Assembly: GCA_001829505.1 (NCBI GenBank)
Contig: MIBK01000027.1
Location: forward strand, 2,293-10,356
Reading direction: 5' to 3'
From: Spirochaetes bacterium RBG_16_67_19
GTDB taxonomy: Bacteria; Spirochaetota; Spirochaetia; SZUA-6; DRHE01
DNA: 8,064 nt
In this document: piece after piece, positions 1 to 5,907 of the stretch
Numbering within the stretch: the first letter of the stretch is position 1
Layout: each line of letters begins with the position of its first letter
Translations under genes and position numbers: made by a program
The notes under the pieces: generated by a model
What the model was told of the DNA's origin: nothing
Database searches by the model: none
The model's input: only the letters and a program-made list of their open reading frames with translations

Positions 1-1
1 G

Positions 2-484
2 GTCACCGCGTCCCAGAAACTGGCTCAGGAAGTCCAGCGACGGATCGGGAAGCATATCGAGAGGCTGGACGAGCAGCATAGGCATTTCGTGGTAGAGTCG
101 TTGCGCAAGTACGGGGCGATCATTGTGGCCGACAGCCACGAAGAAGCGATCGATTTCGTCAATGAATACGCTGTGGAGCACCTGGAGATCCAGACCCAGG
201 ATGTGATGCACGATTTGCTTAAAATCAAGAACGCCGGCGGGATCTATCTGGGAGATTACACCCCGCTGTCCTGTGGTTGTTTCGGCTCGGGTCCAAACCA
301 TGTGTTGCCGACGGCACGTAAGGCTTTCGTGGAAGGCGGCCTTTCCACCCAGCACTTTTTGAAGGCGGTGAGTTTCGAGCATTTCTCCAAGAAGGGGTTG
401 GAGGTGCTGAAGAAAGCCATGGTTGACCTGGCGGACTACGAAGGATTTCCGGCACATCGTGATGCCATCCTGAGCAGGTTCTAG
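2..484 (+). CDS. HisD-family NAD-dependent dehydrogenase, C-terminal part (5' end outside window)
   Basis: The frame is open from base 2 and ends with TAG at 482-484, so this is the last 160 codons of a protein usually about 430 residues long. HisD-family marks are clear: the catalytic Glu-His pair in AVEHLEI (176-181), the GPNHVLPT substrate-binding motif (His codon 299-301), and a C-terminal His eight residues from the end (455-457), which in histidinol dehydrogenase is a zinc ligand given by the partner subunit. Histidinol dehydrogenase oxidises L-histidinol to histidine with two NAD+. Here the usual GDY before the NHVLPT motif reads GCF, so the zinc-ligand Asp is Cys (278-280). No histidine biosynthesis gene is nearby; a sugar-type importer follows instead. 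I infer a catabolic paralogue oxidising another hydroxylated substrate, as HpsN (same superfamily) does for dihydroxypropanesulfonate. Family assignment is firm, substrate unknown. Confidence 0.88.
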   Translation, partial: VTASQKLAQEVQRRIGKHIERLDEQHRHFVVESLRKYGAIIVADSHEEAIDFVNEYAVEHLEIQTQDVMHDLLKIKNAGGIYLGDYTPLSCGCFGSGPNHVLPTARKAFVEGGLSTQHFLKAVSFEHFSKKGLEVLKKAMVDLADYEGFPAHRDAILSRF

Positions 485-560
485 TGCGGGAGCGGGAAGA
501 GGAGGCTGCCTATGGAATGACATTTTGCCGGGTGAGGTAATAAGATGGAAAAAAGAACGA

Positions 561-567
561 AGGAGGG
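561..567 (+). promoter_or_regulatory. Ribosome binding site that decides the start of the binding-protein gene
   Basis: AGGAGGG lies 7 bases before the ATG at 575 and is an almost perfect Shine-Dalgarno sequence. A second in-frame ATG at 545 has a weaker GAGG (534-537), also 7 bases upstream. The site at 561-567 and the normal signal-peptide N-region that results (MEKKSF then a hydrophobic stretch) favour 575 as the main start. Confidence 0.7.
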
Positions 568-574
568 AAAGTTT

Positions 575-1630
575 ATGGAGAAAAAATCATTCGTGCTGAT
601 CATGATCCTGCTGGCACTGCTGGCGGCGCCGCTTTTCGGCGGCGGGCAGGAGGAGAAGGAGTTAATTTACGGCATGACTATTCGGGACGCTTCCCCACCG
701 TACGCCCAGGCGATGATTCGCGGGGCCCAGATGCAGGCGGAGAAGCTGGGAGTAAAGATCATCGTCTCCGATTCTCAGAACGATATCATCAAGCAACTGG
801 AGCAGATTGATTCCTTCCTGACCCGCGGGGTGAACGGCTTGATCTTCGGAGGGACGATCGATACGGCGGCGGTAATTCCGGGGATCAAGAAATGCAACGA
901 GCGCGGCGTTCCGATTATGGCCCTGGATAACGCCCCGGAAGGCGGCAAGGTGGAGCTCTGGATTTCTTTCGACATAACCGAATCCTCCAAGAAAGCCGCG
1001 GAAATCTTTGCCGCCAGGCTGAAACTGAAGCAGGGTTCGGATCCCTCGGGAGGGGTGATTGAAATTACCGGCGCATTGGGTGATGCCTTCACCAATGAAT
1101 GCACGGATGGCTTTCATTCTATTATTGACGGCTTGAAGAAGGTCAAGGTCGTCAAGGGCGAAGGTAATTGGAATAACGAGGATTCGTTCGAAAGGACCAG
1201 CGACCTGCTTATGCGCCACGGGAAAGAAGTGATCGGCATCTACGTGCACACGCCGGACATCATGGCTCCCGGCGTGGTCAAAGCGATCGAGCAGGCGGGG
1301 TACAATCCTGCGGACTACTCCATCACAGGAATCTGCATGGGTCCGGAAGGGCGCGACTTGATCAAAGAAGGAAAGGTATACGCGATAGTCGGTCAGCCCG
1401 CGATGGTCTCTGCGGAGCTGGCGGTCGACTACCTTTTTAAACTGAACCACGGCAAGCCCATTCCCAAAATCGGCGAGGTGGTAACGGAGAAAGGCGCCCT
1501 ATGGTCTCCGGCCGAAATCCTGCAGAATCCGCGCTGCGAAGGAGCCTTTATGAAGCTTCAAGGTCCCGTGATCCCCTTGGAAGTGAAGCCGGACGACCCG
1601 AGGCTATGGGAGAATATCTTGACCAAGTAG
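575..1630 (+). CDS. Sugar ABC transporter periplasmic substrate-binding protein (Peripla_BP_4 type)
   Basis: This is a 351-residue exported binding protein that captures a small ligand in the periplasm and hands it to the permease encoded downstream. Residues 1-20 are a signal sequence: Lys-Lys then a Leu/Ile/Ala-rich core, followed by FGGGQEE. There is no Cys for lipidation, so cleavage by signal peptidase I is likely. The first lobe carries the family pattern DSQNDIIKQLEQID (67-80) and GVNGLIFGG (85-93), then VPIMALDN (112-119). The second lobe contains EITGALGDAFTNECTDGF (163-180), the hinge-side GNWNNEDS, and IVGQPAMVSAELAVDYL (271-287). Length and layout match ribose/xylose-type binding proteins. 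An in-frame ATG at 545 would add ten charged residues before the signal and is less likely. The gene lies 90 bp after the HisD-like gene and 62 bp before the ATPase gene, consistent with one operon. The ligand cannot be read from the sequence. Confidence 0.92.
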   Translation: MEKKSFVLIMILLALLAAPLFGGGQEEKELIYGMTIRDASPPYAQAMIRGAQMQAEKLGVKIIVSDSQNDIIKQLEQIDSFLTRGVNGLIFGGTIDTAAVIPGIKKCNERGVPIMALDNAPEGGKVELWISFDITESSKKAAEIFAARLKLKQGSDPSGGVIEITGALGDAFTNECTDGFHSIIDGLKKVKVVKGEGNWNNEDSFERTSDLLMRHGKEVIGIYVHTPDIMAPGVVKAIEQAGYNPADYSITGICMGPEGRDLIKEGKVYAIVGQPAMVSAELAVDYLFKLNHGKPIPKIGEVVTEKGALWSPAEILQNPRCEGAFMKLQGPVIPLEVKPDDPRLWENILTK

Positions 1631-1645
1631 TACCATGTCCTTAAT

Positions 1646-1677
1646 AGCAGGCGCCGGGCATCCTGTCCGCGCCTGCT
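1646..1677 (+). promoter_or_regulatory. Intergenic stem-loop between binding-protein and ATPase genes
   Basis: A perfect 9-bp inverted repeat (AGCAGGCGC at 1646-1654, GCGCCTGCT at 1669-1677) encloses a 14-base loop in the 62-bp gap. Two or three further pairs can form inside it after a one-base bulge. No T-run follows, so it is not a standard intrinsic terminator. In many importer operons a hairpin here protects the binding-protein message or weakens readthrough, so that more binding protein than ATPase is made. That role is inference. Confidence 0.6.
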
Positions 1678-1692
1678 GCTTGAGGATAGGAT

Positions 1693-3231
1693 ATGAAGGC
1701 CGGAAATAAAAGCAACAATCCCCTCCTGCGATTGGAGCGGGTCAGCAAATTATACCCCGGGACAATCGCCCTATATAACTCCTGTTTAGAGTTGCTCCCG
1801 GGTGAAGTCCACGGAGTAATCGGGAAGAACGGAGCTGGGAAAAGCACGCTCGTAAAGATCATTTCTGGAATCATCCCCCCAACCTCCGGGTTGATCTTGC
1901 TCCAAGGCGAGGAGCATAGGGCACTCACGCCGATGGAGGCCAGGCAACATGGGATTGGGATCGTGACCCAAGAACCGCAGGTCATTCCAGATTTTTCCGT
2001 CGCCGAAAACCTGTTCACTCCGGCCTACCCCTGCAACCGATGGAAGAGCATCAGATGGAGCCAGATCAATGCGCGTGCCGCCGAAATCCTCCGCCAGACC
2101 GGGATCGATATCAGCGCCAGGGCCAAAGGGAGCGACCTGACCATCAGCGAGCAACAACTGCTTCTGGTGACGAAAGCCTTCTATGTCGACAATGCCCAGA
2201 TCATCATCCTTGATGAGGTGACAGCCTCCTTATCCGAAAAAGACGAGCGTCTTTTGTATGAGATGATTTCCAGAGAAAAAGCAAAGCAGAAGGCGATAAT
2301 TTATATCACGCATCGGATGGCGGAGATAGTAAAGGTCTGCGATCGGGTGACTGTGTTGAGGGACGGACAGACCATTGTTACGGAACAAGTCTCGCGCTTG
2401 AATGAGAGAGAATTGTCGCAGTTGATTACCGGTCAGGAATTCCCGAGAGATTCGCAGAAAATGCCTGAAAGCAAGGCGAGCGCCGCCAGCGAACAAAGGG
2501 AGCCGGTACTCCTCAGCGTGGAGCGGCTCACGAAAGCCGGGAACTACTACGATATATCGTTTGATCTGCATCGCAACGAGATAGTGGGACTGGCGGGCCT
2601 GAGGGGCAGCGGCAGAACGGAGATCTTGAAAACTCTTTCTGGGATACTCCACGCGGACACGGGAAAGGTCATCCTCGCGGGGAAAGCGCGCGGAATTGGC
2701 AGTCCGGCCGAGGCGCTCAAACAGGGCATCGCCTACCTTCCTGAAGACAGGGATAGGGAAGGATTAATCGAAAAATTGAGTGTTCGTTTCAATCTCTCCC
2801 TATCATCCATCGCCTCCCTGAGAAAAGGCCTGTTCCTGGATAAAAAAGCGGAGCTTTCCCGGACCAAGGGGCTGGTCAACCTGCTCTCGATCGAAACCCC
2901 CTCAACCGAGGAAGAGGTTCACTACCTGAGCGGCGGTAACAAACAGAAAGTCGTGGTGGGTAGGATCATTTCCCGGAAACCAAAGATCTTTCTGTTGGAT
3001 GAACCGACCAAGGGAATTGATATCGGCACGAAAGCCAGCATTCTGGAAATGGTTCGAACCAAACTGAGGGAGAACGCGGGGGTGCTCATAACCTCCCCCG
3101 GCTTGGAAGACCTTATCGCGGTATGCGATCGGATCATTGTGTTGCACGAGGGCCGAATCGTGAACGAGTTTCTCAAACGCGACTTTGACGAATCCAGAGT
3201 TTATCTAGCTATGCAGGGGATGAGACCCTAG
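1693..3231 (+). CDS. Sugar ABC transporter ATPase, two fused nucleotide-binding domains (RbsA/MglA-like)
   Basis: A 512-residue cytoplasmic ATPase that powers the importer. ABC domain 1 (about residues 10-245) has Walker A GKNGAGKST (44-52), Q-loop TQEPQ (92-96), Walker B IIILDE (Asp174, Glu175) and the H-loop His207. Domain 2 (about 272-508) has the degenerate Walker A GLRGSGRTE (302-310, Arg for Lys) usual in this family, signature LSGGNKQKV (412-420) and Walker B FLLDEPTKGID (433-443). Domain 2 has no H-loop His (ITSPGLED at that place), as expected for the less active half. In domain 1 the signature reads LTISEQQ instead of LSxGQ, and the residue after Walker B Glu is Val instead of Pro; MglA proteins also lack the signature Gly, so activity is still likely. 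GAGGA at 1682-1686 precedes the ATG by 6 bases. The permease gene follows after 24 bp. Confidence 0.95.
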   Translation: MKAGNKSNNPLLRLERVSKLYPGTIALYNSCLELLPGEVHGVIGKNGAGKSTLVKIISGIIPPTSGLILLQGEEHRALTPMEARQHGIGIVTQEPQVIPDFSVAENLFTPAYPCNRWKSIRWSQINARAAEILRQTGIDISARAKGSDLTISEQQLLLVTKAFYVDNAQIIILDEVTASLSEKDERLLYEMISREKAKQKAIIYITHRMAEIVKVCDRVTVLRDGQTIVTEQVSRLNERELSQLITGQEFPRDSQKMPESKASAASEQREPVLLSVERLTKAGNYYDISFDLHRNEIVGLAGLRGSGRTEILKTLSGILHADTGKVILAGKARGIGSPAEALKQGIAYLPEDRDREGLIEKLSVRFNLSLSSIASLRKGLFLDKKAELSRTKGLVNLLSIETPSTEEEVHYLSGGNKQKVVVGRIISRKPKIFLLDEPTKGIDIGTKASILEMVRTKLRENAGVLITSPGLEDLIAVCDRIIVLHEGRIVNEFLKRDFDESRVYLAMQGMRP

Positions 3232-3255
3232 CCGCCGGGTGTCGAGGAGCAATAG

Positions 3256-4275
3256 ATGAATCGGAGAATGCGCGTAGAGCTGTTTTTCTTGGATAATCTG
3301 ATATGGGCGATTATCGTCCTGTTCTTCGGGATCAACGCATTCTTCACCCCGAGTTTTCTTAAATATGAAAACATTGTAAATATCCTGTACCATTCTTCAA
3401 TCTTAAGCATGCTGGTACTGGGACAAGGCATAGTCCTGATCACCGGGAACATCGACTTGTCGATAGAATCCACTCTCGCCTTCGCCCCGGCAATTGCCAT
3501 GCTGCTCGCCACCAAATGGATTGCAGCCGGGCTGAATCCCTATTTTTCGATCATTCTTACGGTTCTTATAGGCGCCTGCGTCGGGTTGGCAAACGGTTTC
3601 TTCATTACCCGCATAGGAATCAACTCTTTCATCCATACCCTGTCCTTGCTGATCATCTTGCGAGGGCTTACCCTATATTTAGTTCCTTTTGCCATTTTCA
3701 AGTTGGGACCCGTTTATACCTTCCTAGGAAGCGCCAGAATGGCCGGGAAGATACCCGTCGCAGTCCTGCTGATGTTTTTCATCTTTTTCATCATGGCGGT
3801 GATCCTAAAGAATACTCCCTTTGGCCGCTATCTGTTGGCTACGGGGGGCAATCCGATCGCCGGTTTCATATCCGGGATCAACACGAAAAGGATGGTGGTG
3901 TTCGCCTTCATCATTAGCGGCAGCCTGGCCGCCGTGGCTGGACTGTTAGCCGCAGGAAGGCAGGATGCGGTCAACAATTCCATGGGAAAGGACATGGTGC
4001 TGTTTACTTTCGCGGGAGCCATTCTGGGAGGCTGCAGTCTCTCGGGAGGCAAAGGAACGGCTCTCGGCATCCTGGGAGGCGCATTGCTATTGGGGATGAT
4101 CAATAATTCATTGACCCTGATCGGTATAAATGTGTTCATCCTATACGCGACATACGGGTTGCTGATCTTCATCGCGGTGATCCTCGATCGCATAAGAGTG
4201 AAGCTGCGTGAATTGGTCTTCTACCAGGAGAACATTCGAAAGCTCCGCTCGAAAGCCAATGCGGCCAGACTCTGA
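3256..4275 (+). CDS. Sugar ABC transporter permease (RbsC-like, BPD_transp_2 family)
   Basis: A 339-residue inner-membrane protein, highly hydrophobic along residues 14-312, forming the translocation channel for the preceding binding protein and ATPase. Family motifs are GQGIVLITGNIDLSIES (56-72; usual form GGIDLSVGS), the cytoplasmic coupling stretch NTPFGRYLLATGGNPIAGF (186-204) followed by SGIN (206-209), and GAILGGCSLSGGKGT (254-268). About 8-10 membrane segments can be picked by eye, for example 14-30, 48-63, 74-90, 95-116, 125-146, 167-184, 213-233, 247-259, 269-290 and 292-310. The C-terminal tail (311-339) is charged and cytoplasmic. GAGGAG at 3244-3249, 6 bases before ATG, supports the start. 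Only one permease gene is present, so the channel is probably a homodimer, as in RbsC systems. The dehydrogenase gene starts about 10 bases after the stop, indicating co-transcription. Confidence 0.94.
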   Translation: MNRRMRVELFFLDNLIWAIIVLFFGINAFFTPSFLKYENIVNILYHSSILSMLVLGQGIVLITGNIDLSIESTLAFAPAIAMLLATKWIAAGLNPYFSIILTVLIGACVGLANGFFITRIGINSFIHTLSLLIILRGLTLYLVPFAIFKLGPVYTFLGSARMAGKIPVAVLLMFFIFFIMAVILKNTPFGRYLLATGGNPIAGFISGINTKRMVVFAFIISGSLAAVAGLLAAGRQDAVNNSMGKDMVLFTFAGAILGGCSLSGGKGTALGILGGALLLGMINNSLTLIGINVFILYATYGLLIFIAVILDRIRVKLRELVFYQENIRKLRSKANAARL

Positions 4276-4285
4276 TGTAGATGCC

Positions 4286-5281
4286 ATGGACATCGAAGCG
4301 GTCCGCTTCTACGGCGCCGGAGATGCCCGGTGGGTAACAATTCCTCGCCTTCGGTCGATCGAGGGGAACCAGGTCCGGGTTCGAGTCTCGGCAGGCGGAA
4401 TTTGCGGTTCCGATCTCCACGTCCATCAAACGGGAAGCTATGTCACAAAAATCCCGGTAACCATGGGTCACGAGTTCAGTGGGGAAGTACTTGAAGTCGG
4501 CCCCGAAGTTGCCAACCTCCGTCCGTCAGACCGGGTGATCGGGGATTCCAGGGTCGTTTGTGGTACTTGCCCCTATTGCCTGGGTGGGAAAAAGAACCTG
4601 TGCCTGCATTTGGGCTTTCTGGGGGAAGTCCGGGATGGCGCCTTCTGCGAAGAGATCGTCCTTGATTCCCAATCCGTAGCCAAGATATCGCCCGAGGTTC
4701 CCTTTGACCTCGCTGTGCTCGCCGAGCCCACAGCCGTATGCCTGCATGCGCTGCGGCAAGCGACACTGACGCCGGCAAGCAGGATTTTGGTCCTTGGCGG
4801 GGGTCCAATCGGGGCGCTGCTATTCACCATCCTGAATCTACGAAACCATGATTCGACGGCAATTGCAGAGCCATCCGAATACCGGCGCTCCATCCTGTCG
4901 AAGATACGCCCCGAGATGATCTTGGAAAGGTCCGTGGGTGAGTTCGACGTGGTGTTCGATTCTTCAGGATCCGAGCAGGCTTTTGCCCAGCTACTGGCCG
5001 GAAACCTGGCCAAGCAGGGTCAAGTTATTGTGGTTGGGCTATACCGTCAGTCTTCCTGCTTTAATCTTACCCGAGTTGTGGAAAACGAGTGGCGTATTGC
5101 CGGATCCTCCGTTTTCACTGACGAACTGCTTGAAGCCGTAAGGCTGCTGGAAGAGAACTGGAGAAAGTTCGCGCCGATTGTCACGCATAGATTTCCATTG
5201 AAAGAAATCGGACAAGCCTTGAAGCTGGTGTTGTCGCCGCAAAAGGAAGCCATGAAAGTCGTGCTGCATCCGCGGTCATGA
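4286..5281 (+). CDS. Zinc-dependent medium-chain alcohol/polyol dehydrogenase (sorbitol/threonine dehydrogenase-like)
   Basis: A 331-residue cytoplasmic oxidoreductase of the MDR family, likely oxidising a secondary alcohol of the imported substrate with NAD(P)+. From the ATG at 4286, the catalytic zinc site is Cys40 (GGICGSD), His62-Glu63 (GHEFSGEV) and Glu147 (LAEPTAV). The structural zinc site has four Cys in C-x2-C-x2-C-x7-C spacing (92, 95, 98, 106). The Rossmann fold begins at LVLGGGPIGAL (168-178), and the second strand ends in AEPSEYRR. The segment between that strand and FDVVFDSSG is about a dozen residues shorter than in E. coli Tdh. I chose 4286 because MDIEAVRFYG fits the usual MDR start; 4259 (17-base overlap with the permease) is an alternative, and neither has a strong ribosome site, so coupling to permease translation is likely. 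L-idonate, sorbitol or threonine dehydrogenase relatives all fit; substrate unknown. Confidence 0.9.
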   Translation: MDIEAVRFYGAGDARWVTIPRLRSIEGNQVRVRVSAGGICGSDLHVHQTGSYVTKIPVTMGHEFSGEVLEVGPEVANLRPSDRVIGDSRVVCGTCPYCLGGKKNLCLHLGFLGEVRDGAFCEEIVLDSQSVAKISPEVPFDLAVLAEPTAVCLHALRQATLTPASRILVLGGGPIGALLFTILNLRNHDSTAIAEPSEYRRSILSKIRPEMILERSVGEFDVVFDSSGSEQAFAQLLAGNLAKQGQVIVVGLYRQSSCFNLTRVVENEWRIAGSSVFTDELLEAVRLLEENWRKFAPIVTHRFPLKEIGQALKLVLSPQKEAMKVVLHPRS

Positions 5282-5282
5282 G

Positions 5283-5295
5283 CTACGGGTCGTAG
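5283..5295. promoter_or_regulatory. Perfect dyad CTACG-GGT-CGTAG upstream of the regulator gene
   Basis: Five-base arms with a three-base centre lie in the 34-bp gap, 20 bases before the ATG of the XRE-cupin gene. It could be an operator bound by that regulator or a small RNA hairpin. Dyads this short arise by chance at a modest rate, and no second copy was noticed in the other intergenic gaps. Confidence 0.3.
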
Positions 5296-5315
5296 AAATT
5301 AGTGGATATTTAACT

Positions 5316-5891
5316 ATGAGTACCATTGAAGAACAGCAGATCGCGGAGAACATCCGCGATATCCGAAATCGAGTCGGGGTCACCCTCGATAAGCTGGCCT
5401 CCGAAGTGGGAATGACCAAGAGCACTCTCTCGAAAATTGAAAGGGGGAAGGCCTCGACCCCCATCAACACCTTGATCAAGATCGCCAGGGCTCTGGGAGT
5501 CGATGTGAGCGAATTCTTCATCCAGCGGCGGGAACGTCCGGCGTACGTGCATTCGCGCAAAGGCCTTGGCCAGATTGTAACCAGGGATGGATCTCGATTC
5601 GGCTATACCTACGAGGCTCTGGCCAGCGAAATGGTGGACAAGTTGGCAGAACCTTTCCTCTGTACCGTCGACAAGGATGACAAGATCGGCGATTTCCAGC
5701 ACGCCGGCGAGGAGTTCGTCTACATTCTCTCAGGCAAGATCATCTATACGATCGGGAGCGATTCGATCACCTTGAAGGCGGGGGATTCTCTCTACTTCAA
5801 TTCCGCCATCGTGCATTCCATCAAGGCGGTGAGCAAGACTCCGGTAAGGCTTATTTTTGTCATGATCACTCCTTCCCCGCGCATACGCTGA
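5316..5891 (+). CDS. XRE-family transcriptional regulator with C-terminal cupin domain
   Basis: A 191-residue two-domain regulator. Residues about 12-68 form an XRE/HTH_3 DNA-binding domain (IRDIRNRVGVTLDKLASEVG, then MTKSTLSKIERGKASTP with the recognition helix, then LIKIARALGVDVSEFF). Residues about 116-185 form a small cupin_2 barrel: FQHAGEEFVYILSGKI (127-142), LKAGDSLYFNSAIVHSIKA (153-171). The cupin keeps His129, Glu133 and His167 of the usual metal or ligand site. In this family the cupin senses a small ligand, often the pathway substrate or an intermediate, and changes DNA binding at the promoter of the neighbouring genes. Being the last gene after the importer and dehydrogenase, it is probably the local regulator; whether it represses or activates cannot be told. 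The ribosome site is weak (GTGGA at 5302-5306, 9 bases before ATG). Confidence 0.93.
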   Translation: MSTIEEQQIAENIRDIRNRVGVTLDKLASEVGMTKSTLSKIERGKASTPINTLIKIARALGVDVSEFFIQRRERPAYVHSRKGLGQIVTRDGSRFGYTYEALASEMVDKLAEPFLCTVDKDDKIGDFQHAGEEFVYILSGKIIYTIGSDSITLKAGDSLYFNSAIVHSIKAVSKTPVRLIFVMITPSPRIR

Positions 5892-5907
5892 GCCAGGGCG
5901 GGCTCAG
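5888..5907. terminator. Small hairpin shared by two convergent genes, containing both stop codons
   Basis: CTGAGCC (5888-5894) and GGCTCAG (5901-5907) form a perfect 7-bp stem with a 6-base loop. The TGA of the regulator gene (5889-5891) is in the left arm and the TGA of lon (5904-5906, minus strand) in the right arm. It could act as a bidirectional 3' hairpin, but neither side has a T-run, so a true intrinsic terminator is not proven. Confidence 0.45.

Noticed and set aside
2..484. Annotation of the first gene as biosynthetic hisD
   Set aside because: The zinc-ligand Asp is replaced and the neighbours are transport and catabolic genes, so only family membership is claimed.
662..1450. 262-codon minus-strand frame opposite the binding-protein gene
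   Set aside because: Antisense shadow without a recognisable domain; the plus strand codes a clear Peripla_BP_4 protein.
5296..5315. AT-rich stretch before the regulator as a promoter -10 box
   Set aside because: No -35 element at proper spacing is visible, and the AT-rich bases run into the start codon.
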